DNA from: Archegozetes longisetosus
Lineage: Eukaryota; Arthropoda; Arachnida; Sarcoptiformes; Trhypochthoniidae
NCBI GenBank assembly: GCA_018873245.2
Contig: JAEMBT020000007.1
Coordinates: forward strand, 1,054,001 to 1,118,000
Length of the DNA: 64,000 nucleotides
Direction of reading: 5' to 3'
The notes beneath the pieces were generated by a model that was not told the DNA's origin, did no database searches, and saw nothing but the letters and a program-made list of their open reading frames with translations. A program made the position numbers and the translations under genes. Shown here in pieces: positions 1 to 10,800 of this stretch (position 1 is the stretch's first letter; every line of letters starts with the position of its first letter).

Positions 1-483
1 AGTAGAGATAATGATTATCGGTTTCAAACAGATTTTAACCAATTCCAACCGCCGAAAGAACTATTCCCCGATTTTGCATCAAGATTGTGGGAGAAATATG
101 AAAACTTTTTCATAATGACACATTATGTAATGGCCCATAAATAACATATTCACTACTGCTCTAATTTTTATGCAGAATTCACATTGTGGCATTATGTAAA
201 CAAAACATAAAACGCTAAAACTTTAAAACTACATAAGATATCAAAATATACTTTTCATAAAACGAGAGGTAATTTTTCATAGCACAAAATAATAATAAAC
301 CACATTTTTATAAATGATCTTTTGTTACAGGAAATAAGGTATCAAATTTTTAGATAGTAATCTTTTAATAACGCTCAAATAAAACCACACAGATATTTGC
401 ATAGTTTGAGAGCTTACACATTCTAGTTTAATATTCTAAAGAGAATGGTATGGTTATTTTTGGGCGCTATAAGTTAAGTTACT

Positions 484-1047
484 GTGTGTATCACAATGGC
501 TGAATATTGTAATTTACGGCTTAAAAACTGTGCATGTTGTTTACTTAGACTTGATCATATTAAAAATAAGCGTACTATTAGACGTGTGAATAATAATGAT
601 TCATTAAACAAGCTAAACATTGTTAAGTCAATTATTTTGCTTAATAAACGTAAAGAAGTTGATCCTACTGAAGTTAAAATTAATGATTTAATTTGTGGAA
701 AATGTCGGAATTTCGCCAATAGTTATATGAAAAGCAATGTGGCAACTATTAATGTGAATTATAATGTACCTAACATATTTCAACCACACCATCAAGGACC
801 AATACCAAGTTCATCTCGCCTTTACCCAACATTGCCAGTTATTAATGAACCTAGTTCATCTCGCCTATACCCTGAATTGTTTGATATAAATCAACCTAGA
901 TCATCGCATGAACCATCCTCATCAAATATGGATAACGATTCAAATGAGGTAACATTACAAGTACTTAGGACAATATCATCTGACACAAACTGTATAATAT
1001 ATAAGAAAAGCACCAATCTCATAACTATTCCTAAACAGCTTACCTAG
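484..1047 (+). CDS. Transposon-borne zinc-finger protein (accessory ORF)
   Basis: This 187-residue ORF opens the ISL2EU-like element. Its first 75 residues hold two CxxC pairs (CACC near residue 17 and CGKC near residue 72) separated by a basic stretch. This resembles the N-terminal zinc-binding modules (ZAD or THAP-like) that arthropod transposases use to bind DNA. The second half is low-complexity, rich in Ser, Pro and Asn, with a repeated PSSSRLYP motif. The first ATG (484) is followed four codons later by a second one that may be the true start. In related elements this module can be fused to the DDE domain; here a stop and about 100 bases separate them. Probably non-functional, because the partner transposase is broken. 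Confidence 0.5.
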   Translation: MCITMAEYCNLRLKNCACCLLRLDHIKNKRTIRRVNNNDSLNKLNIVKSIILLNKRKEVDPTEVKINDLICGKCRNFANSYMKSNVATINVNYNVPNIFQPHHQGPIPSSSRLYPTLPVINEPSSSRLYPELFDINQPRSSHEPSSSNMDNDSNEVTLQVLRTISSDTNCIIYKKSTNLITIPKQLT

Positions 1048-1147
1048 ATACTTATATTAACATGGTATCCTTATTACTAATGAAAGCAAATCTTGCAAAT
1101 ATAATTTAAATAGAAAAGGTGTATTTTACACTAAATTCATAAATCAT

Positions 1148-3245
1148 ATGGAAATTGTAAGTGACAATACAACTTTAAAAACTAATGAAGTTGAAATGTT
1201 ATTGGATAATTTAAGGCATGTTACTAAATCAAAAATGTTTGCAAAATTCTCTGAGCGAAAATATATAAAAGATGATGAATGCCAAAATTTACTAGATTAT
1301 AAAAATATTGCAACTATGTTTGGAATAGATAATTATCAAGATATTGGTGATTATTGTGAACAGGTAAGAACAGCATTAATTAAAGATTTTGTACCAAACC
1401 ACCTTGGTGTAAACCATATTAATCGGGATCAATGGGTACAACAAAGTACAGTATTGGCCAAGTAATTATTTAATGTTTACAATAATGAATTAATTTTAGT
1501 CGGTGACGGTACATATATTTATTGTGATAAAAGCAAAAATAATGAGGTCCAGCGTAAAACATGGAGCACACAGAAAAATCGCCATTTAACTAAACCATTT
1601 ATTTTATCTACAACTAATGGGAAAATAGTAGATGTTTATGGATTTTATTATGCTGTTGATAAAGATGCTACAATAATTGAAAACTTATTAACCCTTCGTC
1701 ACAACTGTGGGCTAAAATGTTTCCAAGTTTGACTTTAAAAATCTCGCTAAAATCAACAGAATGTCGTCATTTCTTGAAAATTTAGCTATTCCTCAGTTAT
1801 ATATCTGACTATAAATCACAAAAATCCTGATCAATTTGGAATTATAACTTTATTTTTAAAAATTATTTTCTGGCAACATGTCTTTGTGAGGACAGAAATT
1901 CCCCCTAATATCGCAGTGCTTTGTGTTTACTATATGTGTCGCAGCGCTGTAATGTCGCTACTAGCAAATGAACAGCTGATGACACTGTAGTAGATAATAA
2001 CTAGAATTAAATTAATTAATTAATGAAAACATTGAAAATAAGGAATAACTTTGATTCTGAAAACATTCCGGACTAACCTGGAACAGATATAAAGCGTGGA
2101 AGACGTGGGGTAAAATTTTACCCCACAGTTAATTTTACGTTTTCAGAAGTTAAGTTGTGACGAAGGGTTAAAAGAAAATAAAGAATTGCGCCATTTGCTA
2201 CAACCTAATAATAATGTAATTCTAGATAGGGGATTTAGAAATGTTATAAATACCCTTGAAAATAAATATAAACTAAACACACATATGCCAACATATACTG
2301 GATAAAATGTTCAAAAATTAACAAGTGAGCAAGCTGATCCATCTAGAATGGTGACTAAATGTAGATAAGTGGTTGAAGCTGTGAATGGCAAAATCAAAAA
2401 TATTTTCAAGGCAAATGCGAAAATTTATAAAAAAATACCCTGCCACATTCAATGGATGACTTATGTATATCTGCCGCAATAATAAATATTTTAATAAGTA
2501 TACTAATGATGATAATGCTATAATAATGGCTAATAAAATGAAGGCAACATTAAATACAACAAATAGTTTGGAATCTATTTTATCACATCGCCTAGATAAA
2601 AAGCGCGAAGGATATCAAAAAATGACAAAAGATTCCCTTCCCAATTTCCCTAAATTAAAATTTGATGATATTTCACAAAATATAACTTTTGGCCTTTATC
2701 AAATTAACCAGTCAATAGGTTATATTAAAGAAAACTTAAAGGACCCTGATAACCATTCAATTGAGTTATATGAAGACAACACACAAATATTTGACCCTAA
2801 CACAACTTTATTTCGTGCAAAAATACAATCTAGGGATTCTAATAAAAAACAATATTTTTTCGTATATCACTTATGATAAAACTAATAAGGATCATATTGC
2901 AATTAAAGAATGGATTTGTACCTGTAAAGGGGGTAAAAGACAACAGGAGCATGTGCACATACCACCAGTATACTATATTATTTAAGTAATATGCGATATT
3001 CATCTTTATCAAAACACTCTACCGTGACACTTAAAGCAATTTTCCCCGATCATATTCCTAGTGAAAGTAGTGATAATGATGAGGAAGAATGTGTTGATAA
3101 GGAAAATGATAGTGATAAAACTACTGAGCAAGGTAAGAGTGATTTGGAAATTGGCGATGATATGAACGTTTACACTGGTGATATTGGACATGCTGCTCAA
3201 AATGATCCAGGTAAAATATGTAAAAATACAGAATATTCTTTATAA
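1148..3245 (+). pseudogene. DDE transposase with C-terminal SWIM-like zinc finger, broken
   Basis: The reading frame can be followed in pieces. 1148-1465 encodes the helical N-terminal part. After a stop, about 1468-1687 gives VGDGTYIY (first catalytic Asp). 2172-2305 gives LDRGFRN (second Asp). 2330-2460 gives VVEAVNGKIK (catalytic Glu). 2463-2876 encodes the C-terminal region. A frame change then gives WICTCKGG...HVHI, the CxC...HxH pattern of a SWIM finger, and a second frame change near 2980 gives an acidic tail (2991-3245). Lesions are a stop at about 1463, a 476-bp MITE with TTAA duplication at 1688, stops where Gly/Trp are expected near 2304 and 2367, and frameshifts near 2860 and 2980. 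The family assignment (DDE_Tnp_4, PIF/Harbinger-ISL2EU group) rests on these motifs. Confidence 0.75.
1692..2167. mobile_element. piggyBac-type MITE, copy 1
   Basis: The ends are inverted repeats starting CCCTTCGTCACAACT, and a TTAA duplication lies directly on both sides (1688-1691 and 2168-2171). The element is 476 bp and has no coding capacity. TTAA targets plus CCC termini are typical of piggyBac-type elements. Removing it together with one TTAA restores the reading frame of the surrounding transposase, which shows it inserted secondarily. A related copy lies at 33533-34000. Confidence 0.85.
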
Positions 3246-4137
3246 TACATTTATTTTGGTAATATAGCGTTGGGCACACTTGCTAATCAACTGGTGGATT
3301 ATGAGGGTGATAATGACCAAAGTGACATGGTGAAATTACCAACATGACAATTGACACACAAATATCTTCAGACTCATCAAATTAACAATATAACATTGGC
3401 ATTTTGTAAATAATTATGTTTTATGTATGTAAAATATATTTGTTGATATTATTTACATGAACTGTAAGGAATTTTATTTATTTGAAATGTACATCAAATA
3501 TTTATTTTTATTCATTTGTTAATAATATATACATATTTAAATAATGTGATTCATGTATTTTAAAATTGTAAAAAATTTCAATTGTATCTAGATACTTTTT
3601 GAAGTTCTGTATAGTCCTTTTATCAAAGCTCTCAGTCACATATCGAAATTAACCGAATATTTCTTAGGAATTAATTATGCTTAGTAGGGGATAAACAATT
3701 ATAAAACTTAAAATCTATAGCAATTAATTGCTTATGTATAGCAATAAATACTTTAGACGCCAAAAAATCATTCAGTAAACTTCGTGACATTCAGAATCCT
3801 AAAAGATATAAAATGAATGCTGAGAAAGTTTCAATGGAAATGATTATTTATTGTCACACTTATTTCTGTGACGAGGAATCATCTATATACGAAAGACCTA
3901 ATCTAAATGTTTTATGTAGAGTCTTTCGTATGTGTGTGTATCCAAGTTGTACGAATTGGAATCGGGGGGCCTCAATGTAAGATCCCAATCCGTTGTTACC
4001 TATAATTCTATCAGAGAGTCTAGTAGGACTCGATAGTATGTGCTATAGTAGAGAATTAAGTTATAACTTACTTTTAATATGAATCTTTTATTAATACAAA
4101 TATATAACGATATAATAGTAGTTATTCACTATTACTT

Positions 4138-4250
4138 TTCTTACATACCATACAGTACAAAGTAAGAGAGATTTCTTACATACTATAAGTAAAAAGTAAG
4201 AGAGTGTTCTTACATACTTTACAGTAAGAAGTAAGAAATAAGACTGTTCT
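4138..4250. repeat. Three degenerate tandem units near the transposon 3' end
   Basis: Three imperfect units of about 35 bp occur in a row. Each begins TTCTTACATAC and ends near AAGTAAGAGAG or AAGTAAGAAAT. Each is itself roughly palindromic (CTTAC...GTAAG). They lie in the non-coding 3' third of the ISL2EU-like element and could be subterminal transposase-binding sites (inference). A separate short hairpin (about 10-bp arms with ACGAAAGAC / GTCTTTCGT) lies at 3888-3931. Confidence 0.5.
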
Positions 4251-5010
4251 TAATAAAAAAATCACCCCTGCTCTTATACTCTTTGATGTCCTAAACTTAC
4301 TATATTTAACTTAATGGAAAAAATTATTTTTACATCAAAATACTTGTAATTTAGGTAAACAATACATAGTAAATTGGAAATTTACCTGCACTGTAACTAA
4401 AAACTTAGGACACCTAAAAGGTGTAACTACAATTTCTACCTTAAGATACATTTACTTTATTATTATCATATCAAAAGTAGATTAATATTTTACTCTTAGA
4501 ACGAAGAAAACAAACTAAATAATAAACATAAAACTAAATAATAATTTTCTATTTCACAATATTTCAATAGTGATGTAGAAGATAATCTTGATTGTTTATT
4601 TTTAAACTAAGTAAACCGAATTTTTAATAATTTTTTCGATCCCGAAAATAACTGAATTTCTAAATAAATTGATGTAACTAATTTTAACCGCCGAATTTCC
4701 AAAACAAATAATACCGAAAATCATTATCTCTATGTATAAGATTTGGATTTATCTGAAATATTGTTATGACGTATAGAATGAAGTATATAATGTGATGACT
4801 CAATTTCGAGTCATCTCCTCTTTGATGGCATAAATTTTGATAACTGAATACGATATCAAAGAAAATTAGAACAGTTTTACATTAATAGATTGCCTATAAG
4901 ATGGTATGGGGATACTATAGTATAACACCGGTCGCAGATCAGCACCAAACTTTGTATATACATACTACTGCTAATGTTCACGAATATACAGGTCATACCT
5001 GCCGCATATA

Positions 5011-5568
5011 CACTCGATTACACGGCCGACTAGGACGGTTTAAATCTTAATAGCACTTGAACGGATAATTCAATTTTCAAATGGTTTTCACTGAATTGTG
5101 GCTGGATAATGTAGGAAATGTTTGATATACCATTCGTTAAAATATTCAACAGGGTTATAAAATAATGAAACAAAAATTAAAAAATCAAACATTAATTTTA
5201 TTGTAATTTTGAAACTTTTAATTTTATTAAAAATTAATAGTGTGTATGGCCTCCGCCATACACACTATTTTAAAACAAATATAGTATACAATCAATTGTT
5301 AACCGATTGTTTTCCAAACATAAAAAAACAGAAAATACCCAAAAACTACTTTCAATTAGTCTATGCCATACACATATACCATTACCTCTAATGGAAAATT
5401 AAGGTTTTACTAGAATTGCTATAACTTTGCAACCCTTATGAATATTTTATCGAATAGTATATCAAACAATTTCAACATTATCCAGTTACAATTTAGTGAA
5501 AACCATTTTGTTATCCGTTCAAGAGCTATCAAGCTTTAAAGCGTCCCAGTTGGCCGTGTAATTAAGTG
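5011..5568. mobile_element. Tc1-like MITE
   Basis: The inverted repeats are about 125 bp long. The left begins CACTCGATTACACGGCC and the right, read on the other strand, CACTTAATTACACGGCC. TA flanks both ends. The inner arms share blocks with the ends of the autonomous Tc1-like element that follows six bases later, such as GGATAATGTAG(G)AAAT and TTTGATAT, so it is probably a non-autonomous relative. The centre holds a 15-bp perfect hairpin (5236-5250 pairing with 5255-5269, CTCC loop). Confidence 0.75.
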
Positions 5569-5574
5569 TATATA

Positions 5575-7395
5575 CAGTACTCAAAGAATCTCTCTGGGAC
5601 GCTTCAAATGTAAATAACTTTTGAACCGATCAAGCTAATTTAAAAAGTTTTCACCAAATTGTAGTAGGATAATGTAGAAATTGTTTGATATGCATGATGC
5701 CATATAATTAACCATGATAAATTAATAAACTAACTTTTTGTTTAAAATGAGGTTTCCTTAGAAATTTAGTGGAAAATTATTTGTGTGATGTCATTGATAT
5801 TACTCGAGTGTAATTTATGTGTAGTATTATGTTTGTTACATTTGAATATCAATTGTTTGGCATTAAATTGTGAACAAATTGTTTGTTAAAATGACTAACT
5901 GTCGAAGAACGGGAACTAAAGTTCCGAAAATTTATTAAAACGAGAGCAAAAGGTGATAAGAGAAGTGTTATTCTCCGTGAAGTCGGTAAGTATTGTGTAG
6001 ATTAATTGATTTCAATTAATAATTTTTATTTCAGGGATCAGTAAAAATACTTTTACTGAATGGTGTCGTATTGACGACGAGGAGGAGCTCTTCATAACTG
6101 CTCCTCGTCCTGGAGGCCGACCACGGAGTACCACTCAAGAGGACGACGAGGCACTCAGAGCCGTCGCACTAACTAACAATCGGTCACAATTGGATCAGTT
6201 GAGACAAACGCTGGAACTGAGAGACAATGAAAAAATTCGCTCCGTAACAAATCAAACGTTGCGTCCAATCCTTCGACGTCAAGGTATTAATTATTTTATT
6301 TAATAAATAATTTAATAATAATTTTATTCTTCAGGAGTAAGACATCGTGTGGCGGCCATCAAAGAACGGCTACTTCAGGTCCATATTGACCGGCGTTTGA
6401 CATACGCGGGCGATCATATCGATTGGACTCTAATTGATTGGGCGCAAGTGATATTCATCGATGAGTTCATGATTTGTACCGGAGATAACGGACGGATTTG
6501 GGTTTGGCGTGTTCGTGGCGCTCGTTATTACGCCCAAAACATTGCATTAACTCAACGCAAACATCGATTCAGCGTTTCGTTTATTGCGTGGTAATTATTA
6601 TTGTAGTTTGTAATTGATTTACATTAATTATTATTTATAGTTTCAGTTTTCACGGCATTGGTCCGATTTATCAGCTGGACAACCGTTTGAATAGGGAGTC
6701 TTACGGACACTTCTTGGAGACGGCAATTCTCCCTGAGATTGAGAGGCATTTCGATAACGGGAACGTTCATTTATTGCACGACAACCATCCGGTGCACAAC
6801 TCAAACTACGTCAAGAAGTGGATTACGGCTAATATCCGGCCTGTCAATGACTTTGTCATTCCACACCCCACGTATTATATTCTAAAATTTATAGTATTTA
6901 ATTAAATATTTTAATTCTATCTTGGTAGTTTGAGCCCGGATTTGAATCCCTGCGAGAATGTGGGCACAATGCTCAAGCATTTGGTGCGAAACAAACGCCC
7001 GGTTATCAACTCAGAGCAAGAACTATGGACTGCATTGTCATCGACTCACACAACTTTGCAAGGGTCTCAACACCGGCAATTCTTTATTAATTTGGTTGAA
7101 TCAATGCAAAATATATTGGCCGAGGTGATTAGGGCGGCTGGAGGTCATACCAGCTATTAATTATCTATTTATAATTCAAATTCATAAATACATTTCAAAT
7201 TAATAAATAAAATTCTCGTGATTTTTACATTTTTCTTTAATTTTTAAATAACTAAGGTGAGTTATATGACATCATGCATATCAAACAATTTCTACATTAT
7301 TCTGCTACAATTTGGTGAAAAATGTTTTAAATTAGCTTGATCGGTTCAAATGTTATTTACATTTGAAGTGTCACAGAGAGATTCTTTGAGTACTG
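5575..7395 (+). mobile_element. Tc1/mariner transposon, nearly intact
   Basis: The element is 1821 bp and starts and ends with CAGTACTCAAAGAATCTC in inverted orientation. The inverted repeats are about 140 bp, and TA flanks both sides (inside a TA run at both ends). It contains one transposase gene split by four tiny introns. The termini (CAGT, TA target) and the protein place it in the Tc1/mariner superfamily. The arms differ by only a few bases and the coding frame is nearly clean, so insertion looks recent. Confidence 0.88.
5891..7160 (+). CDS. Tc1-like transposase with four micro-introns
   Basis: Cut-and-paste transposase. The model is: exon 1 (frame clear from 5898) to 5985, then 6035-6283, 6335-6590, 6647-6871 and 6929-7160. 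Introns are 49, 51, 56 and 57 bp, all GT-AG, and the four junctions keep one frame of about 349 codons, a normal Tc1 length. The N-terminus has a helix-turn-helix (KGDKRSVILREVGISKNTF) and a basic GGRPRS hook. The catalytic residues appear as VIFIDEF (Asp), LLHDNHPVH (Asp) and SPDLNPCENVG (Glu). With this splicing, 38 residues separate the second Asp from Glu instead of the usual 34. Oddity: ATG 5891 is one base out of frame and overlaps an in-frame TGA, so a 1-base indel probably damages the start. Confidence 0.82.
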
Positions 7396-7650
7396 TATAT
7401 ATATATATATATTCACGCGCGCAGGGGAAGGGGAGCCAAGTTGCTGAAAACCGATTGGTAAGTCGCCAACTCGCGCGCTTGTTAAGCTCCGTATTTTTGT
7501 GACAACCTAACTAACCCTATATTAACCCAACCTAACTCAAATCGATATCAGTTTAAAAGATTTAGAAATACAACATTCATCGTTTGAAGCTCGTAATAAG
7601 ATTATTAAAAATGCGATTAAAATTAAAAGTAATTGAGATAGTTGATAATT

Positions 7651-7864
7651 AATCAATTTTATAGAAAAAGGGCGGAAACGTCTTCTGAATTGTTGGCCTT
7701 TTTAACAGTGAATTACTATAAAACAGATTACAATTAAAACTACTAAATGCGCGTTAATTAGACTTGTTTTGGAACAATTTAATAAAGAAATATTATATAG
7801 TAAATCTATATTAAAAAGGCCAACAATTCAGAAGACGTTTCCGCCCTTTTTCCATAAAATTGAT
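7651..7864. mobile_element. Short palindromic MITE
   Basis: Two arms of about 55 bp in inverted orientation, AATCAATTTTAT..AAAAAGGGCGG on the left and CCGCCCTTTTTCC..ATAAAATTGATT on the right, enclose about 100 bp of AT-rich sequence. The inner arm edges read GGCCTTTTTAA and TTAAAAAGGCC. No coding capacity. The target duplication cannot be fixed because the termini are themselves palindromic. Confidence 0.7.
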
Positions 7865-8833
7865 TGTTGTTTTGCGGTAAGTACTGATTTTCACAATTAA
7901 AGGTTATTCTATAGTTGAGGCTACGCCCTAATGGAGGAGGCCACAGTTATTCTATATATCATTGAACTTGTCTTAAAGAAAGAATATTGTGTCTCATCTC
8001 CCAGGAAGACACGTCCACCTCTTATATGACAACATCCACTTTTTTAAAATGTTAATTTTTGACCATGTTGAGGTATTTCCAACAAGTCTTGAAAATAATT
8101 CCAAATGTCAACAAAGAGTTAACTTTTAATCCTTTATCTTCACCTGCAGGAATTCTACTGTTTTTCGTAAACTTGTTTTGCCTGTTATTTTGCCTTTTAT
8201 CCGTGTAATCAAATAAGGAAACTAGAAAAACAAAATATTGAACAATCCCTTAAGTTAGATTTCATTCGGTCTTTAGATTTAAAACGACATCACTTTTGTA
8301 TATTCTAATTTCTGTAAATAAAGTTTCAATTTAGTTTCGGTTATTTTGTCATAACGTTTTTCATGTCTAAACAAAGTGAACCTCACCGAACAATCACCCA
8401 CAACCTGTGATCTTGATCTGGGACTCAACAACTCTCGACAACACCATTACAACACAAAAACACCTCAACATAATGGGCGGGACATGTACAAAACGAGATC
8501 CAAGAACTTATACACTATGTTATCTTACTCACTTCGAAGATAAAATCAACTTTTAGATAAGGGCGTGATGACCAAAATTTTGGAGGGGCCTAAAGTAACA
8601 AAGTATAATAGTACATGTGCGTCTATAACTTCTCTTATTTTGCCTTAAACCATTACAATAGTCCAACCAATATTTATGAAAAATGGATAAATGTGAAGTT
8701 TATTATAATTAGAAAATTTTTTACTGTAAGTGAGCGTAGACTATGTATTAGGTTTCCCGTAAAGAATGTCGTTTTTATTGAGGTTACAAAAAATTGTTTT
8801 ACAGTTTTCTGTAAGTGTCTGTGGACGGTACTG
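7865..8833. other. Intergenic, no gene seen
   Basis: About 1 kb of mixed-composition sequence with stops in all frames. I see no splice-consistent coding, RNA gene or repeat apart from short CCTAAC-type motifs just upstream (7503-7540). Confidence 0.4.
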
Positions 8834-9144
8834 ACTGAAAAGTTGAGCTTTTCAATCAATTCTTCGAATATTCCGTGGGATCAGACTCGACTTCTGCTTT
8901 TAGGAGGTCGGTTTCCAGCTCAGCCGATCTTCCCGAATTATGGCTGAGACAGGTCAAAATCGCCAGACCGAAACTAACTGAACCACCGTTGACATTTCCG
9001 GACATCCAACACACTGCCATAACCTCCACAAATGATTTTAGTGGCCTCTGTGACCTTACTTCCTTTCCGGAACTCATGCTACATACAGTGGCGTATGTGT
9101 ATCTCTTCAAGGATCGGGTCCGACATTTGTTTGGTGATGGATAA
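8834..9144 (+). pseudogene. Possible BEL/Pao-type retroelement pol fragment
   Basis: Open frame of about 103 codons after a TGA, clearly richer in GC than its surroundings, ending at 9144. The end, LTSFPELMLHTVAYVYLFKDR, resembles the segment of BEL/Pao polyproteins just upstream of the integrase core, where a Ser-x-x-x-Leu-Leu-Arg-x-x-Ala-x-Val-x-x-Phe pattern is usual. SSADLPELW earlier could match the ADLxSRG..W region. There are no long terminal repeats, reverse transcriptase or integrase motifs nearby, so it would be a short relic. The similarity is from memory and weak; an unrelated conserved exon is the alternative. Confidence 0.3.
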
Positions 9145-9502
9145 CAATATTTTATTTTAAAATTATTAATGACAGATAACAGAACTAGATTTATGAATGG
9201 ATTCGATTTGTAAAAAAATTAAATCAAACTATATATAACATATACTACAGTCCGTTTCAAATTGATAAATTCAGTTAATAGAAACTTAAATAAACAATCG
9301 ATACTTACTAGGGAGGGTGTGATCTGAGGAAGTCAGATCAAGATATTTTTGATTTGGCATTAAACTATGTGATAATTAGATTGACCAAAACTCAAAAATA
9401 CGTGCTTATGAGCTCTTGTTTGTCCACAATCGATAATATTGTAATAACGCCTAAGTTTCTTATTTGAACATATACTGTAATACTTTGTAATAACCTATAT
9501 TT

Positions 9503-10120
9503 CTAAACTTGGGTAAATCCGGGCTAATGGGTCTAAGGGGGTTCCCGACCCCCTACCTCCAAGTGTAATACATCATTGGATTCAGTTCGTCGAGCTGAAT
9601 ATTTTGATACCACACTTGACTACTTCCAACCCGAACCTGACCACTTCTGGCCACTGAGACCTAACCCCCTCGAAAATGGGTAAACCTGGCTTTACAGTTG
9701 TAACTAAGCCAAACCTGATTTAAACTAAGGTATAATAGGTTAGGTCGCAAAGCGACCTAACTTATTCTCCCTTAGTTTATATCAGGCTTGTTTGGGTTAC
9801 GACTCGAGAATCCAGGTTTATCCATTATGAGGTACTAAACGAAACAATGATGAATATCTCGAGAACTACTTGAGATAATTAACCAAGTGAGGTATCAAAA
9901 TGTTCAGTTCGATGCCCTGAGTTCAATGATATATCACTTGGCGGGGTCGGCCACTCCCGTCGGGAGTTGTCCAGAAGTGGTCAGGTTTGGATCACAAGTG
10001 GTCAAGTGTAATATCAAAATGTTCAGCTTGACGAACTGAATCCAATGATATATCACACTTGGGGGTGGGAGGTCGAGAACCCCTTTAGACCCATTAGCCC
10101 GGATTCACCCCTAAACTTTT
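9503..10120. mobile_element. Palindromic MITE with about 160-bp arms
   Basis: The arms start near TCCGGGCTAATGGGTCTAA (9518) and end in the complement TTAGACCCATTAGCCCGGA. They continue through TATCATTGGATTCAGTTCGTC-like sequence. The centre has a short hairpin, TTAGGTCGC AAA GCGACCTAA (about 9743-9763). It is GC-richer than the region. It lies inside the 9299-10793 inverted repeat. Confidence 0.7.
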
Positions 10121-10482
10121 ATTTTCATAAATCACATTATATGTCAAAATTTATTACTAATTTGAAGATTACTTTTTGGTCGTACCAAAGAATCTTTAAA
10201 TGCTTGTCTAAAACTGTACAAATAATGAAGACAGATGATAATACCTCAACTCTTAAAACCTGCCTAAGTATGTCCTAGTTATACAATCTTCCAATTTAAC
10301 CCGTCTATTGTTCCTTTAAAATGTCGTGTTTTTCCTAAATTTTTCGCTCTTTTCTCCTGTGTTAAAAATCCTGTGAAATCTTATAAAGTTTGTATTGTGG
10401 TTTATCATTTTTAATAAAGTGGTTATATTTTAAGTTTTGATTTCTTACACGCTCCTATAAAAGATTCCAGACTTTGCAATAT

Positions 10483-10656
10483 AAAATGTAATCCTTAGCA
10501 TTGCTTTGTATGGCAGTAATGCCCATAGCTACGCATATGCACTGAACGCATTGACAAGTATTAAACTGAACAATGAAGCCAACTTTGTATGGCATAAGGC
10601 AAAGGCATTACAGCATACATTGCTGCCATACAAAGCAATGCTAAGGATTGCATTTT
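10483..10656. mobile_element. Small MITE with about 38-bp inverted repeats
   Basis: Left AAAATGTAATCCTTAGCATT and right AATGCTAAGGATTGCATTTT are near-perfect complements and continue inward through GCTTTGTATGGCAG. About 100 bp lies between the arms. It sits next to the right arm of the 9299-10793 repeat. Confidence 0.7.
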
Positions 10657-10800
10657 AAATTATCGATTGTGGACAAACGAGAGCTCATAAGCACGAATTT
10701 TCAAGTTTTTATCAATATAATCGTCGCATAGATTAATGCCAAATCAAAAATATCTTGATCAAACTTCCTCAGATCGCACCCTTCCCTAGTAAGTTCTTTA

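Larger units (their letters stand above)
5..4730 (+). mobile_element. Decayed ISL2EU-like (PHIS group) DNA transposon
   Basis: The outer ends form an inverted repeat: GAGATAATGATTATCGG at 5-21 and its near complement CCGAAAATCATTATCTC at 4714-4730. Both ends are flanked by TA, which may be the target duplication, although the left flank is only four bases long. Inside lie a CxxC-type zinc-finger ORF (484-1047) and a DDE transposase with a SWIM-like finger (1148-3245). This pairing is the layout I associate with ISL2EU-like elements of arthropods, hence the family call, which is inference. The transposase has in-frame stops, a frameshift and a MITE insertion, so the copy is dead. About 1.4 kb of non-coding sequence follows the transposase. 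Confidence 0.7.
9299..10793. repeat. Large inverted repeat enclosing two MITEs
   Basis: The left arm 9299-9437 (TACTTACTAGGGAGGGTG ... GTCCACAATCGATAAT) recurs in inverted orientation at about 10659-10793, with roughly 85% identity by eye. Between the arms sit a 618-bp and a 174-bp palindromic element. The arms are non-coding: their translation carries stops in the left copy although a 76-codon frame runs through the right one. It may be an older foldback or MITE that later received two insertions. Confidence 0.6.

Noticed and set aside
7430-7490. GC-rich stretch with two GCGCGC motifs
   Set aside because: Short, only partly palindromic, with no clear termini or target duplication.
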